Shown: piece by piece, positions 41,108 to 49,093 of the stretch
Layout: each line of letters starts with the position of its first letter
Numbering within the stretch: position 1 is the first letter of the stretch
Assembly: GCA_016791425.1 (NCBI GenBank)
Contig: JAEUMQ010000019.1
Location: forward strand, 1 to 60,172
DNA: 60,172 nucleotides
Origin: Hyphomonadaceae bacterium
GTDB lineage: Bacteria; Pseudomonadota; Alphaproteobacteria; Caulobacterales; Aquidulcibacteraceae
Direction: 5' to 3'
The notes under the pieces: generated by a model
What the model saw: only the letters and a program-made list of their open reading frames with translations
What the model was told of the DNA's origin: nothing
Databases searched by the model: none
Position numbers and translations under genes: made by a program

Positions 41108-41404
41108 ATGCTTGAAGTCGTGGTGCTGACGCTGCTGCAGGCAGCCGCCGGTCCTCCCGCCGATGCGCCCGCGCCAGAAACGCCGGCGGCGGAATCCACT
41201 ACTTCCGCAACGGAAACCACCGAAGCGACCGAGCGCCGCAATGAAGGCTGGCGCGACCAGGTGCGTTGCCGCAACCGCACCTCGGTCGGCAGCCGCCTCG
41301 GCTCCCGCGTCTGCAGCACGCGTCGCCAGGACGAAAAGGCCGCCGAGAACGCGCGCAGCGCAGTCGACAGCGTCCAGCGCGGCAACTGGGTCCGCGAACC
41401 CTGA
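41108..41404 (+). CDS. Small secreted two-cysteine protein, copy 2
   Basis: The protein has 98 residues. Leader MLEVVVLTLLQAAAGPPADA matches copy 1 nearly residue for residue (both contain LLQA-AGPPADAPA). The middle is Thr/Glu-rich and less conserved, then RCRNRT...GSRLGSRVCSTRRQDE repeats the two-cysteine block. Upstream, GGAGTCCTAGAATG matches GGAGTCCTGAAATG of copy 1. The pair is a tandem duplication that has drifted. In the oxidising periplasm the cysteines may form a disulfide. Confidence 0.72.
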   Translation: MLEVVVLTLLQAAAGPPADAPAPETPAAESTTSATETTEATERRNEGWRDQVRCRNRTSVGSRLGSRVCSTRRQDEKAAENARSAVDSVQRGNWVREP

Positions 41405-41433
41405 CGCGCCGCGTCCACGACCGCTGAAAAGCC

Positions 41434-41898
41434 TCAACTCGCGCTGCGCAGCAGGGCGAGCAGCGCGCGCCACCATTCTCCGTGGCGCTGCAGGAAGATC
41501 TCGTTCGGGAAGCCGTGCTTGGCGACGTGCTCGCGCGGCACGCTGTCCCAGCCGCGATGCTCGACGGTGACGCGCGTTTCGGCTCCGATCCTCTCGAAGC
41601 GCACATCGACATGCGTCTCCTGGTCCGGCGCGAAACTCGCCTGGCGCCATGTGAAAGCCAGATGCTCACCCGGCGCCCAGGCGGTGATGCGGCCGATCTC
41701 GAACACCTTGCCGTTCGCCAGCGTCTCGGTGAAGCGCCCTCCCACGCCCGCTTCGAACGCCAGCACGCCCGGCGAGCGCGGCGTGAACTGGAAGAGGTCG
41801 TTGGGCTTCCACCAGGCCGCGATCTCGCGCGTGAAAACGTCGAACACCCGTTGCGGCGCAGCCTTGATCCTGAGCGCCACGATGACCGAGGAGCTCAT
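41434..41898 (-). CDS. AHSA1/SRPBCC domain protein
   Basis: The protein has 154 residues and the START-like fold: IVALRIKAAPQRVFDVFTREIAAWWKP at the start and GEHLAFTWRQASFAPDQETHVDVRFE in the middle. A hydrophobic pocket is expected, with unknown ligand. It is the last gene of a VOC-cupin-ArsR-YjbR-AHSA1 operon, where the repressor and the ligand-handling proteins are encoded together. Its start overlaps the YjbR stop by 4 bases. Confidence 0.88.
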   Translation of the reverse strand: MSSSVIVALRIKAAPQRVFDVFTREIAAWWKPNDLFQFTPRSPGVLAFEAGVGGRFTETLANGKVFEIGRITAWAPGEHLAFTWRQASFAPDQETHVDVRFERIGAETRVTVEHRGWDSVPREHVAKHGFPNEIFLQRHGEWWRALLALLRSAS

Positions 41899-42275
41899 TT
41901 CCTGAACGCCGCGACGAGCGCCTTCGGCGCGACGCCCGCCCAGGCCGTCACCACGAGATCCCCAAGCAGCCGACGCGGAACCTTGTCCGTCCACACCAGC
42001 GTCGCCCCGCTCCGCGCCCATGCGCCGGCCGGCAGATGAAACGCCTGCGGATGCTCCACGAGCATCGCGTGCTGCACCTCCACCGGCAGCTTCACCATCC
42101 CGAGATGCTGGTCGAGCTGGGCGGTGGCGAAGATCTTTCCGCGCACGCGAAACGACGGAAAGCCGAAATGCGGCAGCTCGAGCGCTTCAGGCAGCTTGAG
42201 CGCCAGCGGACGCATGATGTCGGCGGCGCACCCCGCCTTCTTCCGTTCGGCCGGCTTCTTCTTCGCGGCCGGCAT
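41895..42275 (-). CDS. YjbR/MmcQ family protein
   Basis: The protein has 126 residues from ATG 42275; a TTG at 42296 would add 7 residues but overlap the ArsR gene. It matches the YjbR/MmcQ family: RPLALKLPEALELPHFGFPSFRVRGKIFATAQLD and VWTDKVPRRLLGDLVVTAWAGVAPKAL. The fold is CyaY-like; the family is labelled DNA-binding but no target is proved. Its place inside an ArsR operon supports a regulatory or small-molecule role. Confidence 0.85.
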   Translation of the reverse strand: MPAAKKKPAERKKAGCAADIMRPLALKLPEALELPHFGFPSFRVRGKIFATAQLDQHLGMVKLPVEVQHAMLVEHPQAFHLPAGAWARSGATLVWTDKVPRRLLGDLVVTAWAGVAPKALVAAFRK

Positions 42276-42279
42276 CGAG

Positions 42280-42630
42280 CTACGCGCCGCGCTCAATATA
42301 GGACTTGAGGCTCGTGAGCTGCGAGCCCCAGAGCTTCTCGGTCTCTTCGAGCCACGCGCGCAATTCCGCGATCGGCTTCGACTTCAGCGCATAGACGCGC
42401 ACGCGCGCGTCGAAATTGGCGTGCGCCTCCTCCACCAGGCCCGCCGAGCGCAAGGTGCGCAGATGGCGGCTCATCGCCGGCGGCGTGAGCCCCGTCATCT
42501 CCGCCAGCTCGCCCGCGCGCCGCGGGCCCCGGCGCAGCACGTCGATCGTGCGGCGCCGATGCGGATCGGCGAGCGCCGCAAGGGTCTTGTCCAGGCTGGG
42601 CCGACGTGCCGGCGCGCGCTTTGCGCTCAT
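42280..42630 (-). CDS. ArsR family transcription repressor
   Basis: The protein has 116 residues from ATG 42630. Winged helix: LAALADPHRRRTIDVLRRGPRRAGELAEMTGLTPPAMSRHLRTLRSAGLVEE. No metal-binding CxC is seen. The start overlaps the cupin stop and the stop is followed closely by YjbR. It probably represses the whole operon from the AT-rich repeats at 43521-43550, which share a 12-base motif with the other ArsR operon in the window. Confidence 0.92.
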   Translation of the reverse strand: MSAKRAPARRPSLDKTLAALADPHRRRTIDVLRRGPRRAGELAEMTGLTPPAMSRHLRTLRSAGLVEEAHANFDARVRVYALKSKPIAELRAWLEETEKLWGSQLTSLKSYIERGA

Positions 42631-43025
42631 AAGATATGCTCCCCCCGCGGACGATGTTCCGTGCCCGCGCCATAAGTGATGGATAATAGCTTGCTCGGCC
42701 GCGCGACATGCGCGGTGTGCCACACCCCCTTCGGAACGAGCAAAGCCTCGCCCGGCGCCAATGACGTGCGCACTCCGCCCCCGGATTGCGCGTCGAACTC
42801 GATCTCCATCGCGCCGCTCAGCAGATAGAGCACTTCATCGCCGGCCGGATGCATTTCCCAGACGCTCCAGTCCGCCACGCTCTCCCCGACCATGACGAGC
42901 GTGCCGGAGGCGGCCGCGGTCTCCTCGATGCGCTCCCAGAAATCGGGACCGACCGGCAGCAGCCGCGCCGCGCCCGCGCCGTCGAGCGCGAGATAGGTGC
43001 TCTCCAGACTGAAGGCCTCGCCCAT
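42627..43025 (-). CDS. Cupin domain protein
   Basis: The protein has 132 residues and a single cupin barrel: WSVWEMHPAGDEVLYLLSGAMEIEF is motif 1 with a partial metal site (the histidine, and a glutamate after GDEV), and APGEALLVPKGVWHTAHV is motif 2 with the histidine H. Cupins bind metals and sugar- or phenol-like ligands; the reaction is unknown here. It abuts the VOC stop and overlaps the ArsR start, so is co-translated with both. Confidence 0.87.
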   Translation of the reverse strand: MGEAFSLESTYLALDGAGAARLLPVGPDFWERIEETAAASGTLVMVGESVADWSVWEMHPAGDEVLYLLSGAMEIEFDAQSGGGVRTSLAPGEALLVPKGVWHTAHVARPSKLLSITYGAGTEHRPRGEHIL

Positions 43026-43490
43026 CTAGTCGAGCCGCTTCTTCGTGGTGAGCCCCGACGCCTTGTCCCATTCTTCCGGCGTCAGCGCCTGCACCGTCTG
43101 CCCGAAGGTCCAGATATGGCCCTCTGGATCGACAGCGCGGTATGTACGGTCGCCATAGAATTGCGTTTCCGGCTCCTGCAGGATGGCGGCGCCGGCCTTC
43201 CGCGCGCGCTCGCAATGGCCGTCGATGTCGTCCGTGAGCTGGACATGCACGGTTTGCGTGTTGAGCCCGTTGATCGATTTCGGGCTCTTGTGCATCTCGC
43301 TCCACTCGTTGCCGACCATGATCGTGCCGCCGCCGAGCTCCATCTGCGAATGCGCGAGGTTTCCCTCTGCGTCGAGAATGACCATCGTCGGCTCGAACCC
43401 GAACGCCGCCTCCAGCCACCGGAGCGCCGCCTTCGGATCGCGGTAGCAAAGCGCGGAGGAAAGGACGGAGCGGTCCGTCGCAGCGGCCAT
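43026..43490 (-). CDS. VOC family protein, PhnB-like
   Basis: The protein has 154 residues with a paired VOC module: LSSALCYRDPKAALRWLEAAFGFEPT and VHVQLTDDIDGHCERARKAGAAILQEPETQFYGDRTYRAVDPEGHIWTF. The last strand, PEGHIWTF, is typical of PhnB-like and bleomycin resistance relatives. It leads a five-gene operon under an ArsR repressor. An AAGGAG ribosome site precedes ATG 43490. Confidence 0.9.
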   Translation of the reverse strand: MAAATDRSVLSSALCYRDPKAALRWLEAAFGFEPTMVILDAEGNLAHSQMELGGGTIMVGNEWSEMHKSPKSINGLNTQTVHVQLTDDIDGHCERARKAGAAILQEPETQFYGDRTYRAVDPEGHIWTFGQTVQALTPEEWDKASGLTTKKRLD

Positions 43491-43520
43491 CTCGGCTTCT
43501 CCTTTTGTTCCGACGCAACA

Positions 43521-43550
43521 TTTAACTCAAACGCCAAGCATTAAGTCAAA
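43521..43550 (-). promoter_or_regulatory. Promoter and direct-repeat operator of the VOC-ArsR operon
   Basis: On the minus strand TTGACT (43544-43549), 17 bases and GTTAAA (43521-43526) form the promoter. Two direct repeats TTTGACTTAA and TTTGAGTTAA lie 19 bases apart and cover the -35 and -10. The motif ACTTAATGCTTG (43535-43546) matches the other ArsR operon at 9172-9183. Confidence 0.55.
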
Positions 43551-43552
43551 TG

Positions 43553-43587
43553 AAAAGAGCCGACGCGCCCGCCGGCGCCTCGGCTCT
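43553..43587 (-). terminator. Terminator of the ribosomal cluster
   Basis: On the minus strand AGAGCCGA, an inner GC stem and TCGGCTCT are followed by TTTT. It lies just after rplQ and just before the VOC operon promoter, so it closes the S10-spc-alpha cluster. Confidence 0.85.
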
Positions 43588-43609
43588 GCTCATCGCGATT
43601 GCGTGATGT

Positions 43610-44026
43610 TCAATCCTCGGCTTCGGCGCGCGCCTGGACGGGCCCTGAATCCTGCCCCTTGGCGCTCTCGTCGCGGTCGACGAACTCGATCACCGCGAGC
43701 GGCGCGTTGTCGCCGTACCGGAAGCCGGCCTTCAGCACCCGCGTGTAGCCGCCGCTGCGCGCCTTGTAGCGCGGCCCCAGCGTGCCGAAGAGCTTCTTGG
43801 TCATCGCCTCGTCGCGCAGCCTTGAGGCCGCGAGCCGGCGCGCGCCGAGATCGCCCTTCTTGGCGAGCGTGACGAGCTTCTCCACCACCGGCCGCAGCGC
43901 CTTCGCCTTCGGCAGCGTGGTGACGATCTGCTCGTGCTTGATGAGCGCAGCCGCCATGTTCGCGAACATCGCGATGCGATGGCTCGCGGTCCGGTTCAGC
44001 TTCTTTTGCGCAACGCCGTGGCGCAT
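43610..44026 (-). CDS. rplQ: Large subunit ribosomal protein bL17
   Basis: The protein has 138 residues and starts [17 protein letters not shown], the bL17 signature, with [30 protein letters not shown] following. It binds the 23S rRNA near the exit tunnel. As in other bacteria, it follows rpoA as the last gene of the alpha operon. The tail is about 15 residues longer than in E. coli ([20 protein letters not shown]) and acidic. A heptamer hairpin separates it from rpoA. Confidence 0.97.
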   Translation of the reverse strand: MRHGVAQKKLNRTASHRIAMFANMAAALIKHEQIVTTLPKAKALRPVVEKLVTLAKKGDLGARRLAASRLRDEAMTKKLFGTLGPRYKARSGGYTRVLKAGFRYGDNAPLAVIEFVDRDESAKGQDSGPVQARAEAED

Positions 44027-44046
44027 TTTCTCGTTCCTCGAAAAGC

Positions 44047-44134
44047 GAGTAGCGAAGAGTGAGTAGGGAATAGGGACGAAACTGTCTACGTCCCCGCCAC
44101 TTCCCTATTCGCTATTCCCTATTCGCTACTCACT
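44047..44134 (-). repeat. Heptamer-built hairpin between rpoA and rplQ
   Basis: On the plus strand, left heptamers GAGTAGC, GAAGAGT, GAGTAGG, GAATAGG (44047-44074) face right heptamers CCCTATT, CGCTATT, CCCTATT, CGCTACT (44103-44130). The arms pair with 25 of 29 bases. The element fills the whole rpoA-rplQ gap and is related to 48822-48887. Confidence 0.75.
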
Positions 44135-45152
44135 AGACCTGGTCTTCGTACTTCTTGGCGAGTTCTTCAATGTTTTCCGGCGGCCAGTTCTCGACCGCCA
44201 TGCCGAGGTGCAGGCCCATTCCGGCGAGCACTTCCTTGATTTCGTTGAGCGACTTGCGCCCGAAATTCGGCGTCCGCAGCATTTCGGATTCCGACTTCTG
44301 GATGAGGTCGCCGATATAGACGATGTTGTCGTTCTTCAGGCAGTTGGCCGAGCGCACCGAGAGCTCGAGCTCATCGACCTTCTTCAACAGCGCCGGGTTG
44401 AACGGCAGGTCCGGCTTGTCGCCGAACTCCTTCTTCTGCTTCGGCTCTTCGAACGTGATGAACACCTGCAGCTGGTCCTGCAGGATGCGCGCGGCGTACG
44501 CGATCGCATCTTCCGGACGCACCGCGCCGTTCGTCTCCACGTCGATGATCAGCTTGTCGTAGTCGAGCACCTGGCCTTCGCGGGTGTTGTCGACCCGGTA
44601 GGCGACCCGCTTCACCGGCGAATAGATGGCGTCGATGGCGATGAGGCCGATCGGCGCGTCGTCCGGGCGGTTCTGCTCGGCCGGGACATAGCCCTTGCCG
44701 GCATTGATCGTGAGCTCCATCCGCACCGAGGCGGAATCGTCGAGCGTGCAGATGACGTGGTTGGGGTTGAGGATCTCCATGTCCGAGACGGTCTGGATGT
44801 CCTTGGCCTTCACCTCGCCCGGCCCTTGCGCCCGCAGCATGACCTTCTTCGGGCCTTCTCCGCGCATGCGGATCGCGACCTGCTTCAGGTTGAGCACGAT
44901 GTCCGTGACGTCCTCGCGGACGCCCGGGATGGAGGAGAACTCGTGCACGATGCCGTCGATCTGGACGGCCGTGATCGCCGCGCCCTGCAGCGAGGAGAGC
45001 AGCACGCGCCGGAGCGCGTTGCCGAGCGTCATCCCGAAGCCGCGCTCCAGGGGCTCGGCGACCAGGGTGCCCCGGCGGCTCGGATCGTGGGAATGCTCCA
45101 CGATCGGCTTCTTCGGGCGGATGAGTTCTTGCCAGTTCTTTTCAATCGACAT
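44133..45152 (-). CDS. rpoA: RNA polymerase alpha subunit
   Basis: The protein has 339 residues, the expected length. The N-terminal assembly domain shows [23 protein letters not shown] (about 40-62) and the C-terminal domain [45 protein letters not shown], which binds UP elements and activators. It follows rpsK after a 98-base gap that holds a strong hairpin. Confidence 0.98.
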   Translation of the reverse strand: MSIEKNWQELIRPKKPIVEHSHDPSRRGTLVAEPLERGFGMTLGNALRRVLLSSLQGAAITAVQIDGIVHEFSSIPGVREDVTDIVLNLKQVAIRMRGEGPKKVMLRAQGPGEVKAKDIQTVSDMEILNPNHVICTLDDSASVRMELTINAGKGYVPAEQNRPDDAPIGLIAIDAIYSPVKRVAYRVDNTREGQVLDYDKLIIDVETNGAVRPEDAIAYAARILQDQLQVFITFEEPKQKKEFGDKPDLPFNPALLKKVDELELSVRSANCLKNDNIVYIGDLIQKSESEMLRTPNFGRKSLNEIKEVLAGMGLHLGMAVENWPPENIEELAKKYEDQV

Positions 45153-45177
45153 AAAGGCGCCTTCACGCGGGGGAGGT

Positions 45178-45220
45178 GATTTTGGGGAACGCCCTTAGAT
45201 GGGTGTCCCGCCCCAAAATC
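45178..45220 (-). other. Hairpin between rpsK and rpoA
   Basis: GATTTTGGGG (45178-45187) and CCCCAAAATC (45211-45220) are a perfect 10-base inverted repeat, with CCC-TTAGAT-GGG within the loop. In the transcript it stands between rpsK and rpoA and could act in translation control or as a partial terminator that lowers rpoA relative to ribosomal proteins. Confidence 0.6.
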
Positions 45221-45250
45221 CAAAGACCAGAAATCCCAAGCCCTATCCTG

Positions 45251-45646
45251 TTACACCCGGCGCCGCTTCGGCGCCCGGCATCCATTATGTGGGATGGACG
45301 TCACGTCCTTGATGGTCGTGACCGTGAACCCGACCGCCTGCAGCGCCCTGAGCGCGCTTTCGCGGCCCGAGCCCGGCCCCGACACGTTCACTTCGAGGGT
45401 GCGCATGCCATGCTCCATGGCCTTGCGCCCGGCGTCCTCGGCCGCGACCTGGGCGGCGTAGGGCGTCGACTTGCGCGAGCCCTTGAACCCCATCGTGCCG
45501 GCCGACGACCAGGCGATCGTGTTCCCTTGCGCGTCCGCGATGGTGATCATCGTGTTGTTGAAGCTCGCGTTCACGTGCGCGACGCCCGACACGATGTTCT
45601 TGCGCTCGCGCTTCTTGACGCGGGTGGTGGCGGCTTCTTTGGCCAT
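45251..45646 (-). CDS. rpsK: Small subunit ribosomal protein uS11
   Basis: The protein has 131 residues. After a basic N-terminus comes [30 protein letters not shown], the uS11 signature, and the end is [11 protein letters not shown]. It lies in the platform of the 30S subunit near the E site. It sits between rpsM and rpoA; rpsD is not here, which is normal for Alphaproteobacteria. Confidence 0.98.
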   Translation of the reverse strand: MAKEAATTRVKKRERKNIVSGVAHVNASFNNTMITIADAQGNTIAWSSAGTMGFKGSRKSTPYAAQVAAEDAGRKAMEHGMRTLEVNVSGPGSGRESALRALQAVGFTVTTIKDVTSIPHNGCRAPKRRRV

Positions 45647-45658
45647 TCTCGTCTGATC

Positions 45659-46039
45659 CTACTTCTTCGTCGCCTGCTTCTTGCCCGCGATCGGGCGAGC
45701 AGGACCCTTGCGGGTGCGGGCGTTGGTGTGGGTGCGCTGGCCGCGGACGGGCAGGCCGCGGCGATGCCGCAGGCCGCGATAGCACCCAAGGTCCATCAGC
45801 CGCTTGATGTTCTGCGCGGTTTCCCGACGGAGATCGCCCTCCACGGTATAGTCGCGGTCGATCGCTTCGCGGATCTGGATGACCTCCTGGTCCGTGAGCT
45901 GGCCCACGCGGCGCTCGGGTGTGATCCCGACCTTGGCGCAGATCTCCTTGGCGTAGGCTCTGCCGATGCCGTGGATATATTGCAGCGCGATCTCGACGCG
46001 CTTTTGCGTGGGAATGTTGACGCCGGCGATCCGGGCCAT
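45659..46039 (-). CDS. rpsM: Small subunit ribosomal protein uS13
   Basis: The protein has 126 residues from ATG 46039; the frame goes on upstream but only this start matches the family ([26 protein letters not shown]). The basic C-terminus [25 protein letters not shown] contacts tRNA in the P site. It sits at the head of the small subunit. The 170-base gap upstream to adk has no clear terminator. Confidence 0.98.
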   Translation of the reverse strand: MARIAGVNIPTQKRVEIALQYIHGIGRAYAKEICAKVGITPERRVGQLTDQEVIQIREAIDRDYTVEGDLRRETAQNIKRLMDLGCYRGLRHRRGLPVRGQRTHTNARTRKGPARPIAGKKQATKK

Positions 46040-46210
46040 GAGGGGAGCTCCAAACACGTGTGGCCGCGTGCGCGCCGGTGACCGACGCAGCAGCCCGAGA
46101 CTCTTCGCGAAGCCGGCCGTTATAGACCTCGCTCGCCCTTCGTCAACCGCAGCGAAACGATTTTTCGCCCCCGAAGGCGTCCTCGCTTCGCGGCGGCCCC
46201 CGAACGGAGC

Positions 46211-46774
46211 CTAGCCGTCGAGCGCCGCATCGATGGCGGCCGCGACCGTGGCGATGTCCGCCATGCCGTCCACCCCGACGAGCTTGCCCTGCCCGCGATA
46301 ATGATCGACCAGCGGCGCGGTCTGCGCATTATAGGCCGCGAGCCGCACCTTGAAGCTCTCCGGATTGTCGTCCGACCGGCCTTCTTCCTTGAAGCGCTTC
46401 TCCACCCGCGCGACGAGCGCCGGCTCGTCCACCTCCAGGCGAATGACGAGATCGATCTGCGATCCTCTGCCCTTGAGCAGCGCATCGAGCGCCTCGGCCT
46501 GCTTCAGCGTGCGCGGATAGCCGTCATAGATGAAGCCGGGCGCGCCCTGGTGCTGGTCGAGCTTCTCATCGATCAGCGCATTGACGATCTCGTCGGAGAC
46601 GAGGCCGCCGGAATCCATGATCGCCGCGACCCGCTTGCCGAGCTCCGAGCCCGAGGCCCGCGCCGCGCGCAGCATGTCGCCGGTGGAGAGCTGGACATAG
46701 CCGCGCCCCGTCACGAGCCGCTTGGCTTGCGTGCCTTTTCCCGCCGCCGGCGGCCCGAAGAGAATGAGATTCAA
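46211..46774 (-). CDS. adk: Adenylate kinase, short form
   Basis: The enzyme of 187 residues converts AMP + ATP to two ADP. The P-loop GPPAAGKGTQAKR is near the start and the AMP site DGYPRT lies in the middle. The LID insert found in 214-residue enzymes is missing, leaving the short form common in Alphaproteobacteria. The only start that fits the family (MNLILFG) is TTG 46774; no ATG is in register nearby. It follows secY by 25 bases. Confidence 0.93.
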   Translation of the reverse strand: MNLILFGPPAAGKGTQAKRLVTGRGYVQLSTGDMLRAARASGSELGKRVAAIMDSGGLVSDEIVNALIDEKLDQHQGAPGFIYDGYPRTLKQAEALDALLKGRGSQIDLVIRLEVDEPALVARVEKRFKEEGRSDDNPESFKVRLAAYNAQTAPLVDHYRGQGKLVGVDGMADIATVAAAIDAALDG

Positions 46775-46799
46775 CGCCGCCCCCGTGCTGTGGCCCCGA

Positions 46800-48152
46800 T
46801 CAGCGTTTCGGCGCCGCTCCCCCACGCAGCTTGGACCGCTTGATGAGGCCTTCATACTGGTGCGCGACCAGATGCGATTGGACCTGCGTGACCGTGTCCA
46901 TCGTCACCGAGACGACGATCAGGATCGAGGTGCCGCCGAGATAGAACGGGATGTTGTAATAGGAGATGAGGATCTCCGGCAGCAGGCAGACCATCGCGAT
47001 ATAGGCCGCGCCGACGACCGTGAGCCTGGTCAGCACATAATCGAGATATTCCGCCGTCTTCTTGCCCGGACGGATGCCCGGCAGGAAGCCGCCGTACTTG
47101 CGCAGATTGTCGGCCGTCTCTTCCGGATTGAACACGATCGATGTGTAGAAGAAGCAGAAGAAGATGATGCCGGTCCCGTAGAGCGCCAGGTGCAGCGGCT
47201 GGCCGTACCCGATCATGCCGACCGCGTCCCGCAGCCACGGCATTTGCGTGGCGAGCTGGCTGTTGCCGATGAAGCTCATCGCGGTCGCCGGCAGGAGCAG
47301 CAGCGAGGACGCGAAGATGGGCGGAATGACCCCCGCCGTGTTGATCTTGAGCGGCAGGAACGAGCTTTCGCCCATGAACATGCGGTTGCCGACCTGGCGC
47401 TTGGGATATTGCACCACGAGCCGCCGCTGCGAGCGCTCGATGAACACGATGAAGACCGTCACCGCGACGAGGATGAGCCCGATCGCCAGGATGCCCATGA
47501 ACGAGAGTGCGCCCTCGCGCCCCAGCGACAGCGTCTGGAAGATCGCGGTCGGCAGGCTCGCCACGATGCCCGCGAAGATGATCAGCGACACGCCGTTGCC
47601 GACGCCGCGCGCCGTCACCTGCTCGCCGAGCCACATGAGGAACATCGTCCCCCCGGTCAGCGTGATCATGGTGGAGGCGACGAAGAAGATGCCTGGATTG
47701 GTGACCACCCCCGGCGAGCCCTGCAGGCCGAGCGAGATGGTGTAGGATTGCAGGAGCGCCAGCACGACGGTGAGATAGCGGGTGTACTGGTTGAGCTGCT
47801 TGCGCCCCGCCTCGCCCTCCTTCTTCAGCCGCTCCAGCGTGGGCGACGTCGTTGAGAGGAGCTGGATGATGATCGAGGCCGAGATGTACGGCATCACGTT
47901 GAGGGCGAACACCGCCATCCGCTCGACCGCGCCGCCGGAGAACGTGTTGAACATCCCGAGGATGCCGCCGGCCTGGCTTTGGAAGGCCGCCGCGAAGGCG
48001 TCCATATCGACGCCGGGGATCGGGATGAAGGTGCCCAGCCGGTAGACGATGAGCGCGCCGAGCGTGAAGAGGATCCGCTTGTGCAGCTCGCTCGCCTTGG
48101 CGAAGGCGGCGAAATTGATGTTGGCGGCGAGTTGTTCAGCGGCCGATGCCAT
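46800..48152 (-). CDS. secY: Preprotein translocase subunit SecY
   Basis: The protein has 450 residues and ten spans, the channel of the Sec system. Typical parts are IPIPGVDMDAF near residue 47, the plug region MFNTFSGGAVERMAVFALNVMPYISASIIIQLL, LMWLGEQVTARGVGNGVSLIIFAGI and GTSILIVVSVTMDTVTQVQSHL. It is in the usual place between rplO and adk. Length is normal. Confidence 0.98.
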   Translation of the reverse strand: MASAAEQLAANINFAAFAKASELHKRILFTLGALIVYRLGTFIPIPGVDMDAFAAAFQSQAGGILGMFNTFSGGAVERMAVFALNVMPYISASIIIQLLSTTSPTLERLKKEGEAGRKQLNQYTRYLTVVLALLQSYTISLGLQGSPGVVTNPGIFFVASTMITLTGGTMFLMWLGEQVTARGVGNGVSLIIFAGIVASLPTAIFQTLSLGREGALSFMGILAIGLILVAVTVFIVFIERSQRRLVVQYPKRQVGNRMFMGESSFLPLKINTAGVIPPIFASSLLLLPATAMSFIGNSQLATQMPWLRDAVGMIGYGQPLHLALYGTGIIFFCFFYTSIVFNPEETADNLRKYGGFLPGIRPGKKTAEYLDYVLTRLTVVGAAYIAMVCLLPEILISYYNIPFYLGGTSILIVVSVTMDTVTQVQSHLVAHQYEGLIKRSKLRGGAAPKR

Positions 48153-48183
48153 GAGCGCTTTCCACTTTGCCCGGACGCGGCTC

Positions 48184-48215
48184 TGGGCCTGTCCGGCTTT
48201 GGGCCTGCCCGGTTT
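48184..48215. repeat. Tandem 16-base duplication before secY
   Basis: TGGGCCTGTCCGGCTT is followed by TGGGCCTGCCCGGTTT, 14 of 16 bases identical, in the 163-base gap between rplO and secY. Confidence 0.6.
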
Positions 48216-48315
48216 AGGGGGAAGGCGACTTCGAGCAAAGCGAGAAACCGAGAGCCGCCCCCGCCGCCCCGAACCCTGGCCTTGCCCTACCTGACCCCGT
48301 CCCCCGCGGCGAGAC

Positions 48316-48798
48316 CTACGCCGCCTCGGCTTCCTTGGCCGGCCGCAGCACCTTCACAGAGCCGCCGGCCTTTTCCACAGCCTTGACGGCGGCGGCGGAG
48401 GCGCCCGTGACGACGAGCTTCACTTTGGCCTTCAGCTCCCCTTTGGCAAGGAGCCGGACCCCGTCATGCGCACGCCGCAGCACCCCGGCCGCGACCAGCG
48501 TATCGACGCTGATCTCGGAAGCGGCGTCGAGCTTCTTGTCGTCGATCGCCTTTTGCAGGCGCCCGAGATTGATCCAGTTGAGCTTCTCGGGCCGGAACGG
48601 ATTGAAGCCGCGCTTCGGCATCCGCATGTGCAGCGGCATCTGCCCGCCCTCGAAGCCGTTGATCGACACGCCGCGACGGGACTTCTGGCCCTTCACGCCG
48701 CGTCCGCTCGTCTTGCCCTTGCCGGAGCCGACGCCGCGCCCGACGCGCATTTTCTTCTTCGTCGCGCCGGGATTGTCGGAGAGTTCGTTCAGTCGCAT
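48316..48798 (-). CDS. rplO: Large subunit ribosomal protein uL15
   Basis: The protein has 160 residues: [41 protein letters not shown] is the glycine-rich rRNA-binding N-terminus. The C-terminal domain is normal ([22 protein letters not shown]). It lies upstream of secY as in the spc operon. Confidence 0.98.
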   Translation of the reverse strand: MRLNELSDNPGATKKKMRVGRGVGSGKGKTSGRGVKGQKSRRGVSINGFEGGQMPLHMRMPKRGFNPFRPEKLNWINLGRLQKAIDDKKLDAASEISVDTLVAAGVLRRAHDGVRLLAKGELKAKVKLVVTGASAAAVKAVEKAGGSVKVLRPAKEAEAA

Positions 48799-48821
48799 CG
48801 TTTCGCTCGCTCGTGGCGGCC

Positions 48822-48887
48822 GGCGAAAGGCGAATGGCGAATGGGTCGCGCCCTATTCGCTATTCGCCATTCGCCATTCGCCTATTC
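48822..48887 (-). repeat. Heptamer-built hairpin between rpmD and rplO
   Basis: Left heptamers GGCGAAA, GGCGAAT, GGCGAAT (48822-48842) face right heptamers CCCTATT, CGCTATT, CGCCATT, CGCCATT and the end CGCCTATTC. The stem has about 20 pairs. Units are the same G/C-A-T heptamer type as in 44047-44134. The right arm runs into the last codons of rpmD. Confidence 0.75.
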
Positions 48888-49088
48888 AACCACTTCAACC
48901 AAGTGCCGGACCTTGCGGATCATGCCGCGCACGGCCGGCGTGTCTTCCAGCTCGACGACCTGGCCCGAATGCCGAAGCCCGAGGCCCACCATGGTGGCGG
49001 CCTGCGAGTTCTCGCGCCGCACCGGGCTGCCGACGCGCTTCACCTTCACGCGGCCGCCGCCGGCCTTCTTTGCAGGTTGCTTGGCCAT
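48882..49088 (-). CDS. rpmD: Large subunit ribosomal protein uL30
   Basis: The protein has 68 residues: [51 protein letters not shown] is typical uL30. Its 3' end is shared with the heptamer hairpin, so the last codons (VEVVE) come from repeat sequence. It stands between rpsE and rplO. Confidence 0.96.
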   Translation of the reverse strand: MAKQPAKKAGGGRVKVKRVGSPVRRENSQAATMVGLGLRHSGQVVELEDTPAVRGMIRKVRHLVEVVE

Positions 49089-49093
49089 GTTGA

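Noticed and set aside
40718-41650. Minus-strand frame of 310 residues across the small secreted genes
   Set aside because: It overlaps three better supported genes and has Arg/Ala/Gly-rich shadow composition. The two plus-strand genes have matching leaders and ribosome sites.
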